DNA of 64,000 bases from an uncultured bacterium. Its GTDB lineage: Bacteria; Oederibacteriota; PGYV01; Palsa-1178. A program made the translations under genes and the position numbers. Shown here piece after piece: positions 51,114-58,009 of the stretch; the first letter of the stretch is position 1; each line of letters opens with the position of its first letter. The DNA lies in the NCBI GenBank assembly GCA_937889595.1, contig CALAOR010000077.1, positions 124,001 to 188,000 on the forward strand. Reading direction: 5' to 3'. The notes under the pieces are model-generated. The model did no database searches. It saw only the letters and a list, made by a program, of their open reading frames with translations, and was not told the origin of the DNA.

Positions 51114-52058
51114 CTACCTAATTTTGATTATTGTTTTTCCCCTGGAATGTTTTGTCTCCACGTGCAGTTGCGCCTGGGCCGCCTTATCAAGGGTAAAAAC
51201 AGTGTCTATCAGGGACTTCACAGCGTGGCTTTCTATTTTTTCTCTGTACCAATCAAGGTCCTTTGTATTGATATCTGCCATCATGGTCTTAAAATGCCTG
51301 TTGAAAACCATCGCGAAGAATCCACGTTTCCTGAAAACAGGCGTCACGCACATTCCGTTCTTTTTCAGCACTTTGGTCAGCTCACCCGGGGTCCTGTTGC
51401 CTACAAAATCGATCACAACATCGTATCTCTGGTTTGTCTTAAGGAAGTCCAGATTCTCATAACCAACAACCTCATCAGCACCCATTTTTTTTGCAATATC
51501 GGCGTTTTTTACGCTGCATACGGCAGTGACTGAAGCACCAAGCGCTTTTGCCACCTGCACTGCAAACGAACCCACGCCGCCTGTCGCGCCGTAGATCAGG
51601 ATATCTTTTCCGTTTATTTCGGGCGAGGCTATCCTCAGCGACTGCAGGGCGGTGACTCCGGCCACCGGCACTGCCGCGGCCTCTTCAAAATTCAGGTTAT
51701 GCGGCATAATGGCTGCCCTGCCATAGTTTACAACGGCATACTCGGCGTATGACCCGCCCTTTGAAGGTTCGGTGACAGCATAGATCTTGTCCCCTTTTTT
51801 AAAACCTATTGTTTTTCCCCCTGCCTCTTCCACTACTCCTGCAAGATCCCTGCCCGGTATCAAAGGGAATTTATTGCCGGTCATGATCTTTAGCATGCCT
51901 TTCCTGAAATAAGTGTCCACAGGGTTCACTGACGCGGCAAATACCTTTACAAGAAGCTGGTTTTCACCAAATTCAGGGACTTTCATTTCCCGGACCTTAA
52001 GGTTTTCAGCGGGCCCGTACGCGTCTATTGCCGCAGCTTTCATTATTTTGTTTTCCAT
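51114..52058 (-). CDS. Zinc-independent alcohol dehydrogenase / quinone oxidoreductase family protein
   Basis: The 314-residue MDR-superfamily enzyme has an N-terminal GroES-like domain (AASVNPVDTYFRKGML, LIPGRDLAGVVEEAGG) and the NADP-binding site ILIYGATGGVGSFAVQVAKAL. The zinc ligands of classical ADHs are missing, which fits quinone oxidoreductases, reticulon-4-interacting-type proteins and 2-alkenal reductases. The C-terminus SRGKTIIKIR matches the KHxxGKxVxxI ending. It probably reduces reactive carbonyls or quinones with NADPH. It is a single gene. Confidence 0.9.
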   Translation of the reverse strand: MENKIMKAAAIDAYGPAENLKVREMKVPEFGENQLLVKVFAASVNPVDTYFRKGMLKIMTGNKFPLIPGRDLAGVVEEAGGKTIGFKKGDKIYAVTEPSKGGSYAEYAVVNYGRAAIMPHNLNFEEAAAVPVAGVTALQSLRIASPEINGKDILIYGATGGVGSFAVQVAKALGASVTAVCSVKNADIAKKMGADEVVGYENLDFLKTNQRYDVVIDFVGNRTPGELTKVLKKNGMCVTPVFRKRGFFAMVFNRHFKTMMADINTKDLDWYREKIESHAVKSLIDTVFTLDKAAQAQLHVETKHSRGKTIIKIR

Positions 52059-52090
52059 ATTAATACCGCCTTATCATATTTTATTTGCGT

Positions 52091-52140
52091 ATTGATAATG
52101 TCCATAAAGCCATGTAATTCCTTATCTTGTCCGGTGCTGA
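52091..52140 (+). repeat. Dispersed GTGTCCGGT repeat, copy 3 (shortened)
   Basis: TTGATAATGTC, then CATAAAGCCATGTAATTC and CTTATCTTGTCCGGTGCTGA. It aligns with 29762-29820 except for an internal loss of the GGGAAACC block. Confidence 0.55.
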
Positions 52141-52149
52141 TTAATTATT

Positions 52150-52192
52150 TCACGAACCGCGGGGCAACATCATTTCGCTCCGCGGCCCGTGA
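52150..52192 (-). terminator. Hairpin terminator after Met-rich gene
   Basis: TCACG-AA-CCGCGG and CCGCGG-CC-CGTGA pair around a loop of about 17 bases, 20 bases after the Met-rich gene on the minus strand. AAATAATTAAT follows, so the U-tract is imperfect. Confidence 0.55.
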
Positions 52193-52212
52193 ATATGACT
52201 TTTAAGACATTA

Positions 52213-52662
52213 TTACGCTCTTATTTTCTTGATTACAAGGATTATCGTGACCGACAACAGTATTATAAGCAGCGACCACATTACCAGGAGAAAACAGAAC
52301 GCTATCCCCACTTTCTTCTGCATGTGATGCATCATCTCTGGGTTCATCCCCATTCCCATGCCATGGCCCCACATTCCTTCCATGCCTTCTACTTCGCCTT
52401 TGCCTTCGCTTTTTTCTTTCATCATTTTAGCGCTCATTTCGACCATTTTTGCCGAGCCTTCCTGTATTTCCTTGATTTCCTTTGCGTCCTTTGCATCCTT
52501 TGCAGTAACCATGATCTTAACCCCGTCAGCAGTGTTCTCCATCTTTACATCCGCCTTTGACCACATCATGCCGCCTTCCATGCCTTCGCCGCCCATGTTC
52601 GCAAAAACTCCAGCTGAAAGAACAAATGCAAGCGCAAAAACCAGAACCAGAACTTTTTTCAT
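52213..52662 (-). CDS. Secreted methionine-rich protein with C-terminal membrane helix
   Basis: The 149-residue protein has a signal peptide (MKKVLVLVFALAFVLSAGVF, cleavage after FA). Two Met/Gly-rich segments follow (NMGGEGMEGGMMW and GMEGMWGHGMGMGMNPEMMH, then HMQ) around a charged helical middle (KDAKDAKEIKEIQEG), and a membrane helix lies at residues about 118-142. There are about 20 methionines outside the signal. Met/His clusters of this kind bind copper(I) or silver in known periplasmic chaperones, so metal handling is a reasonable guess. No family is recognised. It is a single gene with GGAGGA before the ATG and a hairpin after it. Confidence 0.75.
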   Translation of the reverse strand: MKKVLVLVFALAFVLSAGVFANMGGEGMEGGMMWSKADVKMENTADGVKIMVTAKDAKDAKEIKEIQEGSAKMVEMSAKMMKEKSEGKGEVEGMEGMWGHGMGMGMNPEMMHHMQKKVGIAFCFLLVMWSLLIILLSVTIILVIKKIRA

Positions 52663-52884
52663 GTTTCTCCTCCTTGTTTTTTTCTTACACGCTTAAAGCG
52701 CAATCACACCGGCTGTTCCCCGGCCGTTTATTATGACTTTTCAGACAGTATCCCTGCATGCCGCCGTATTATAGCTGCAGTCATACAAAAATCTATGTCT
52801 TTTATCGCCTTTTTTTGGACTTTCATACACAGACATAGTTTGAAATTCATCAATAGAAATCCAAACCCGAAAATGGGTTTAAGT

Positions 52885-52913
52885 TTGACTAAAATCCTGT
52901 ACATGTGTATAAT
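52885..52913 (+). promoter_or_regulatory. Promoter placing the transcript start at the ABC gene's ATG
   Basis: TTGACT (52885-52890), 17 bases, TATAAT (52908-52913). The expected start is 52919-52921, and ATG is at 52921. No Shine-Dalgarno sequence precedes the ATG, so the mRNA is predicted to be leaderless. Confidence 0.7.
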
Positions 52914-52920
52914 ATCCGTC

Positions 52921-53865
52921 ATGAATATCATTGAAATTAAAAATTTGACAAAAAAATATGAAAAAATCACAGTTGTGGACGATATCAGCCTGTCCATACA
53001 AAAAGGCGAAATATTCGGTTTGCTCGGACCCAATGGCGCGGGAAAAACCACCACTCTCATGATGCTCTCCACCCTGCTCAAACCTTCTTCAGGCAGCGCC
53101 GTGATTAATGGTTTTGACGTGCTAAAGAACCCTTTAGAAGTGCGTGATTCCATCGGCATGGTATTCCAGGACCCGAGTTCGGACACTGTCCTTACCGCCT
53201 ATGAGAATCTAAAGCTTCACGCCCTGCTTTATGACGTACCGATGAAGGAAATTGACGCGCGCATAGAAAAAGTCATGACGCTTGTGGAACTTAACGGCAA
53301 AAAACACGATATTGTGAAAAAATACTCGGGCGGCATGCGGCGCAGGATGGAGATCGCCCGCGGGCTTCTGCATGAGCCCGGCATATTTTTCCTTGACGAA
53401 CCCACCATAGGGCTTGACCCCCAGACCAGGGAGCATATATGGCAGTACATTGAATCGCTCTCCCGGAATAACGGCATGACAATAATACTTACCACGCATT
53501 ATATGGAAGAAGCGGAGAAACTTTGCAACAGGATAGCCATCATAGACCACGGTAAAATAATAGCGCTTGATTCCCCGAAGAACCTTATAGCGTCGCTCGG
53601 CGGCGATATAGTCGTATTGCGCGGGGCAGACGCATACATAGACGAAAACAAGTTAAGCTTCAAAGTCCAGGCAAAAAAATTGGACGGTTGCCTCAAGATC
53701 ACGCTCAAAGACATGAATAAAAACCTCCAGGAACTGCTCAACAACGCAAAGTCAGTGGAAGCGGTAGAGGTGCACTCGGCAAACTTAAACGACGTTTTCC
53801 TTCATTATACGGGCAGGGATATCAGGGACGAAAACGGCGAAGAGGAGACGGATGATGAGGATTAA
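52921..53865 (+). CDS. ABC transporter ATP-binding protein (DrrA type)
   Basis: The protein is 314 residues from ATG 52921 (MNIIEIKNLTKKYEKITVVD). The open frame upstream is non-coding in character and contains the promoter. Walker A is GLLGPNGAGKTTTLMML, the signature KYSGGMRRRMEIARGLL, Walker B IFFLDEPTIGLDP, and the H-loop LTTHYMEEAEKL. The C-terminal extension with NLNDVFLHYTGRDIRD is the DrrA/NodI drug- or polysaccharide-export type. It pairs with the ABC-2 permease encoded next, with a 14-base overlap. The substrate is unknown; lipid, drug or glycan export are the usual roles. Confidence 0.95.
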   Translation: MNIIEIKNLTKKYEKITVVDDISLSIQKGEIFGLLGPNGAGKTTTLMMLSTLLKPSSGSAVINGFDVLKNPLEVRDSIGMVFQDPSSDTVLTAYENLKLHALLYDVPMKEIDARIEKVMTLVELNGKKHDIVKKYSGGMRRRMEIARGLLHEPGIFFLDEPTIGLDPQTREHIWQYIESLSRNNGMTIILTTHYMEEAEKLCNRIAIIDHGKIIALDSPKNLIASLGGDIVVLRGADAYIDENKLSFKVQAKKLDGCLKITLKDMNKNLQELLNNAKSVEAVEVHSANLNDVFLHYTGRDIRDENGEEETDDED

Positions 53866-54610
53866 AAAGACCTTAAAAGGCCTGTACGCCATGTGGTACA
53901 GGGAGTTCAAGGTTTTCCAGAGGGAAAAATCCAGGGTAATATCCTCCCTGTTTCTGCCATTGCTGTGGTTTTTTATCTTCGGCGGATCCATGGGTTCTAT
54001 GACAACCATGGGGGATAATTATAAGATTTTCATCTTTCCGGGTTTTCTGGTCATGACCATAATATTCGCGTCCATGTTTAACGGCGCATATATCGTGTGG
54101 GATAAAAAAGTGGATTTTCTCAAGGAAGTCCTTATAGCGCCCCATTCGCGTTCTGTCGCGTTCTTCGGCAAAACGCTTGGCGGCATGACCGACTGCCTTC
54201 TTCAGTCATATATCCTTATGTTCATAGGCATATTCCTTAAGATACCGTATACCCCGGTCAGTTTCCTGCTGTCAATGTTCCTGCTTTTCGCGCTGGCAAT
54301 CGGCCTGGTAGGCATGGGGCTTATACTTGGTTCTTTTATGGACAGCCCCGAGGGGTTCGGGCTGATATCAAGCCTTGTTGTTTACCCGCTTTTCCTTTTT
54401 TCAGGCGCGCTTTATCCCCTAGATAAACTGCCGGCGTGGCTGAAAATCATAACCCACATAGACCCGGCGACCTATGCCGTGGACGGGTTAAGGAACGTAA
54501 TCTTAGGCACCTCAACACATTCTTTCTTATTTAATCTTGCAGTGATTGCCTGTTTTGATATTTTCTTTGTTATCGCAGGCACCTGGGCCTTTAAACGCAT
54601 GAAACTGTAA
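53852..54610 (+). CDS. ABC-2 type transporter permease (DrrB type)
   Basis: The 252-residue protein has six membrane helices and the ABC-2 pattern: LLWFFIFGGSMGSM in the first helix pair, DFLKEVLIAPHSRSVAFFGK in the coupling region, YPLFLFSGALYPLDKLPAWL before helix 5, and HIDPATYAVDGLRNVILG near the end. It forms an exporter with the ATPase encoded upstream, whose gene it overlaps. ATG 53852 is followed by a second ATG, and GAGGAG lies nearby for either. Confidence 0.93.
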   Translation: MMRIKKTLKGLYAMWYREFKVFQREKSRVISSLFLPLLWFFIFGGSMGSMTTMGDNYKIFIFPGFLVMTIIFASMFNGAYIVWDKKVDFLKEVLIAPHSRSVAFFGKTLGGMTDCLLQSYILMFIGIFLKIPYTPVSFLLSMFLLFALAIGLVGMGLILGSFMDSPEGFGLISSLVVYPLFLFSGALYPLDKLPAWLKIITHIDPATYAVDGLRNVILGTSTHSFLFNLAVIACFDIFFVIAGTWAFKRMKL

Positions 54611-54670
54611 AGACCCTAAAAAATTAAGGGTAATAAACTATCACTCCATCTAACCGGCTTGAAACCTTAC

Positions 54671-56176
54671 TTACTTTACTGCCTTGAAAAAACCGGCCTT
54701 AACTTCGGCAAATTTATCCTTGCCGCATGCCAATGCCGCCGACAAGGGGGCCACCTGTTTCGTTACCGCGGCCATCCGGGCAGATATGTTCTGTATATCC
54801 CACTGCGCGTGCCAGTCCATCCTGAGCCTTGTGATGTGGTACAGTTCCCTTAAGTTCGCATTGATTAATACCCTGCGCCTGTGTGCGTTTGTCAGTATAT
54901 ATTCCGCGGCACGCGGGGCTGTTTTGGCTATCTTTTTATAAGCGTTTTCGGTTTCATCCATCACCTTCTCAAATATGTCCCGCTGTTTTGTTTCGATAAT
55001 TGACGGCGGGGTCGTATATCCCAGCTTCACATCATAGGGCTGTTTTGAGATGGACATCATCCTGTGGCGTTTTAACTGCGCAAAGGCGCTTGCGCTTAAA
55101 ACAATCTCATAAACAAAATTTACATCCTCAAACTCCCTGTACAAAGCATCATGTTCGCCAAGGTCCTTAAATATGGTTTTATAAAACTTTATAATTTCAG
55201 GCTTTTTCATTTTTCTCGCCGCGCGTAATGACGCTTCATATGATCTGCCCGAATAAGCCTGCGTCATGGCCGCGATGATCTTCATGTCAGGGTCGCGCGT
55301 CCAGTCAACCAGCATCACATCAAACTTACCCGTTGCGGGCGCGGCAGCCGGTATTTTCACGGCTTTGACGGCCTTTGCCGCTGTAAGAGCTCCTGTCTTT
55401 ATTATCCCGTCGGAAACTTCCCTGCCAAACTGTTTTGTAAAAGTTTCAGGGTCCGAAAGTATTATGAGCGACGGTACTATTTGTTTGGTTACATTAAAAA
55501 GGGCGCTGCCAAGCTGCCTTACTTCAGCGAGAGGATGATACTTGAGTTTCCTTATGATGTGCTCTAGATTCCTTGAATTTGATGAAAATCCAAGCTGGCA
55601 CTCTGTAGCCATGGCAAGCGCATATCTCGCGTCTTCTTTGGCCCAGCCTTCCAGCAGATTTGTCCCTGATTTTGTTTCAAGCTGCTTTGGGTACTGCTTC
55701 CTGCGGAATTCATGAAGCGCGGGAAAAAACGTTTTGTAAGCGGCAACCTGTTTTGATACAGTTTCCAAAAATATTTTCTTCTCCGCCTCGCCGAATTCTT
55801 CAGGCGTCACATAATCGCCTTCAAGCGTGATATAGCGCTGGGATTTTTCCGTATATGAGCAAAGCCTTGCTTCCTGGAGCGATTCAACAGCCAGCCTGGA
55901 CAGGCCGAGTATGTCAAAATTAAGATAGGCATGTTCGGCGACCGAGTGATGCCCCATCTTAAAAACTATGGCTTCATTTGACTGCCTTGCCTTATCAACT
56001 TCCACAAGCGAATCCGCCCGCAATTCGTCCACCCGTTTTGGGTCGCGGCTTATCCTGGCGTAGGCAGCCGAGATTGTCTCCGGAGAGATATTGTTTTTCC
56101 CGTCCCATCCCGAGTTTTTAAGCTTTTCTATTATGTCCGCGTCTGCGTTATAACCCGCCAGTTTTACCTCAAGCAT
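54671..56176 (-). CDS. thyX: Tandem-domain FAD-dependent thymidylate synthase (ThyX)
   Basis: ThyX makes dTMP from dUMP using FAD, NADPH and methylene-THF. The usual subunit is 220-250 residues; this 501-residue protein carries two ThyX domains. The N-terminal one (about residues 15-265) keeps KMGHHSVAEHAYLNFDILGL but has lost the RHR signature (QEARLCSYTEKSQRYI). The C-terminal one (about 275-500) has the intact LKRHRMMSISKQPYD and ANLRELYHITRLRMDWHAQW. ThyX active sites form between subunits, so this looks like a pseudo-dimer with specialised halves. thyA was not seen. It has its own promoter. Confidence 0.9.
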   Translation of the reverse strand: MLEVKLAGYNADADIIEKLKNSGWDGKNNISPETISAAYARISRDPKRVDELRADSLVEVDKARQSNEAIVFKMGHHSVAEHAYLNFDILGLSRLAVESLQEARLCSYTEKSQRYITLEGDYVTPEEFGEAEKKIFLETVSKQVAAYKTFFPALHEFRRKQYPKQLETKSGTNLLEGWAKEDARYALAMATECQLGFSSNSRNLEHIIRKLKYHPLAEVRQLGSALFNVTKQIVPSLIILSDPETFTKQFGREVSDGIIKTGALTAAKAVKAVKIPAAAPATGKFDVMLVDWTRDPDMKIIAAMTQAYSGRSYEASLRAARKMKKPEIIKFYKTIFKDLGEHDALYREFEDVNFVYEIVLSASAFAQLKRHRMMSISKQPYDVKLGYTTPPSIIETKQRDIFEKVMDETENAYKKIAKTAPRAAEYILTNAHRRRVLINANLRELYHITRLRMDWHAQWDIQNISARMAAVTKQVAPLSAALACGKDKFAEVKAGFFKAVK

Positions 56177-56206
56177 GCGTTTCCTCCTGATAGAATTATT
56201 GTAATA

Positions 56207-56235
56207 ATAATATCAACTCGCATGATTTTAATCAA
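56207..56235 (-). promoter_or_regulatory. Promoter of thyX
   Basis: On the minus strand TTGATT (56235-56230), 17 bases, TATTAT (56212-56207). The leader is about 25 bases; AGGAGGAAACGC precedes the ATG. Confidence 0.6.
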
Positions 56236-56260
56236 GATTTAAATGGCCGGCTTAAATCGT

Positions 56261-56644
56261 TCAGTTGGGGTGGCTTTCTATTATTTTGGCGCAGGTTTCG
56301 CTGTATTTTTCCCGGAGGTAGAAAAACTGCAGGCCGACACGGTACTTGCTTATTTTGTCGTCAAAACACGACCAACGGACCTGACTGTATACCCATATGG
56401 CGCACTTTGGATCGATAAATTCCACTTTCATACGCAATATCTGCTCGACCGGCATCTGCATCTCGGTTATTATCTGGAGACCGCCCATGCTTATATTATC
56501 CACTTTGACATGCAGTTTATTCATTTGCCTGTTCAGCATAACAGCTTGGGATTCAGAAGCGAATATTTCGCATTCCGCCTCAGCGTTGATTGAAACCCTT
56601 TTATGCCGTCTTTTTTCCTCAAAAGGATTGATTTGATTATTCAA
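56261..56644 (-). CDS. PilZ domain protein
   Basis: The 127-residue protein is a single PilZ domain, a receptor for cyclic di-GMP. The two ligand motifs are present: RRHKRVSINAEAECEI (RxxxR) near residue 12, and VDNISMGGLQI (D/NxSxGG) about residue 48. The C-terminal strand region (YRVGLQFFYLREKYS) completes the barrel. There is no other domain, so it acts by binding a partner. It may control motility or surface proteins, but no cyclic di-GMP enzymes are in this window. It has its own promoter. Confidence 0.93.
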   Translation of the reverse strand: MNNQINPFEEKRRHKRVSINAEAECEIFASESQAVMLNRQMNKLHVKVDNISMGGLQIITEMQMPVEQILRMKVEFIDPKCAIWVYSQVRWSCFDDKISKYRVGLQFFYLREKYSETCAKIIESHPN

Positions 56645-56687
56645 GGATGGCTCCCTCTCATTTTATTCATAACGTTTTAGTATCATA

Positions 56688-56716
56688 AGTATACTCTATT
56701 GTACATACGTAGTCAA
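56688..56716 (-). promoter_or_regulatory. Promoter of PilZ gene
   Basis: On the minus strand TTGACT (56716-56711), 17 bases, TATACT (56693-56688). The leader is about 38 bases. Confidence 0.65.
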
Positions 56717-56806
56717 GCCGTGAAAACGAAAATGCCAATGCAAACGGGAATAAACGATATGGCGGCGGGTTTAATATTTTGCCAATACAACTTGGCTTGA
56801 GCTGAA

Positions 56807-57409
56807 TTACGAGTATTCCCCAAACTTCCTATGCACTGTCAGTTCTATTTCATCCAGCGCTTCTTTGGCCTGCTTACCGTACGCCATGAATTCAAGATGC
56901 TCACCCTGGCCCACGCACAGCGAAACCAAATCAAGCGCGGCAAGCACTGCTTTTACGTTCATGAACGGTTTGCCATGGAGCTTAAAATTATGGTGCTCCA
57001 TGCCTTCCCTGTATACATAAAGCTCGCAGTCATGTCTCTTTGCTATCGCTACAAGCGTGCCCGAGGGCCTTACATGCAGGCCCCTTTCATTGGTTATTGT
57101 GATTATGCGGCGGTCAAAACCGTTTTTTTCAAGGGATTCGCGTTCTTCCCTCCATACGGGTGCATATTTTTCCGTCCACTCCTCAATATCCCCGCCTTTG
57201 GCCATGTATTCCTTTATTTTGGCCATCTGTTCCATATTATCATGCCTTGTCTTATCAAGCCGCCATTCATCCATGTATTTATCAAGAAAATCAGCTATGG
57301 CTTCCTCTATAGTCACTTCTTTTCCATTTTTCTGGGACATGAAGTACTTATGGTCCTGTATGGCGCGTAATTCAGCTGCAGTAATGTCTTTAATCGCTAT
57401 GTTCGTCAT
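56807..57409 (-). CDS. HPr-like phosphocarrier domain with helical N-terminal extension
   Basis: Residues about 100-195 of this 200-residue protein are an HPr domain. The phosphorylatable His is at 112 (ERGLHVRPSGTLVAIAKRHD), and the end is ELTVHRKFGE. The site of the regulatory Ser46 reads NVKAVLAAL, with Ala where HPr kinase targets have Ser, so that control is absent. Residues 1-95 form a charged helical domain (DHKYFMSQKNGKEVTIEEAI, then DFLDKYMDEWR) that recalls the HKYxxSEKxGxDVG-type motif of DUF4032-like proteins. No enzyme I or EII gene is nearby. A regulatory role is more likely than sugar transport. ppdK lies close by. Confidence 0.85.
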   Translation of the reverse strand: MTNIAIKDITAAELRAIQDHKYFMSQKNGKEVTIEEAIADFLDKYMDEWRLDKTRHDNMEQMAKIKEYMAKGGDIEEWTEKYAPVWREERESLEKNGFDRRIITITNERGLHVRPSGTLVAIAKRHDCELYVYREGMEHHNFKLHGKPFMNVKAVLAALDLVSLCVGQGEHLEFMAYGKQAKEALDEIELTVHRKFGEYS

Positions 57410-57439
57410 GTTAGTCTCCTCTAAAGCATTTATGGGTTA

Positions 57440-57467
57440 ATTATAACATTTTAAACGTATAAATCAA
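57440..57467 (-). promoter_or_regulatory. Promoter of HPr-fusion gene
   Basis: On the minus strand TTGATT (57467-57462), 16 bases, TATAAT (57445-57440). It is back to back with the promoter at 57475-57503. Confidence 0.55.
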
Positions 57468-57474
57468 TAAATTA

Positions 57475-57503
57475 TTGACATTACCCCTTACTTCTGGTAT
57501 TTT
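57475..57503 (+). promoter_or_regulatory. Promoter of small gene 57535-57849
   Basis: TTGACA (57475-57480), 17 bases, TATTTT (57498-57503). AAGGAG lies just before ATG 57535. Confidence 0.6.
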
Positions 57504-57534
57504 GATTATCAAAGTAACGTTAAAGGAGAACTAT

Positions 57535-57849
57535 ATGGATAACGAAAAAGACCCGGAAAAAGACATAGAAGAAGAAATCCCCCTAAAAACCGCGCTTGGC
57601 ATAGAAGACCAGCTTGACCTTTATAAAAACAAGCTTATTTTAAGGAAAAAAGGCCTCGCAAACAAGGCTAAATCATCAAACAAACTGTTTAAAATAAACG
57701 AAGTTTCATCCATATCCATTAAACCCGCAGGAACGCTTTTTGACGGCAAGTTTGAGATAACTTCCTCAACCGGCATTAAATACACGGTCAAGTTCAAATC
57801 CTATACCCAGCCCGAGTTTGAGGATATTAAGTTTTTGCTGAATAAGTAG
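57535..57849 (+). CDS. Small PH-like (DUF4429-like) cytoplasmic protein
   Basis: The protein is 104 residues from ATG 57535 (RBS AAGGAG); the longer frame covers the promoter. The N-terminus is acidic (MDNEKDPEKDIEEEIPLKTA). The rest has a beta-sandwich/PH-like pattern: LDLYKNKLILRKKGLANKAK, INEVSSISIKPAGTLFDGKF, EITSSTGIKYTVKFK, then a terminal helix (PEFEDIKFLLN). Similar small bacterial PH-like domains bind partners or membranes. No signal peptide. Function unknown. Confidence 0.72.
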   Translation: MDNEKDPEKDIEEEIPLKTALGIEDQLDLYKNKLILRKKGLANKAKSSNKLFKINEVSSISIKPAGTLFDGKFEITSSTGIKYTVKFKSYTQPEFEDIKFLLNK

Positions 57850-57963
57850 GGGCCGGTTCCTGTTTTATTATAATTAAGAGCAACCCACACCCTTCTACTT
57901 TCAACTATCTACTCTCTGAATATTTTGACTTTGACCCTGCGTGAAACAAGGCGTACTAATAAA

Positions 57964-57993
57964 AAAAGGGGAGGCCGTTTGGCCTCCCCTTTT
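57964..57993. terminator. Bidirectional terminator between small PH-like gene and ppdK
   Basis: AAAAGGGGAGGCC, loop GTTT, GGCCTCCCCTTTT: a 13-bp perfect stem with A- and T-tracts, 17 bases past the ppdK stop. It serves ppdK and probably the gene on the other strand as well. Confidence 0.92.
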
Positions 57994-58009
57994 ATATTAC
58001 ATCAGTTCC

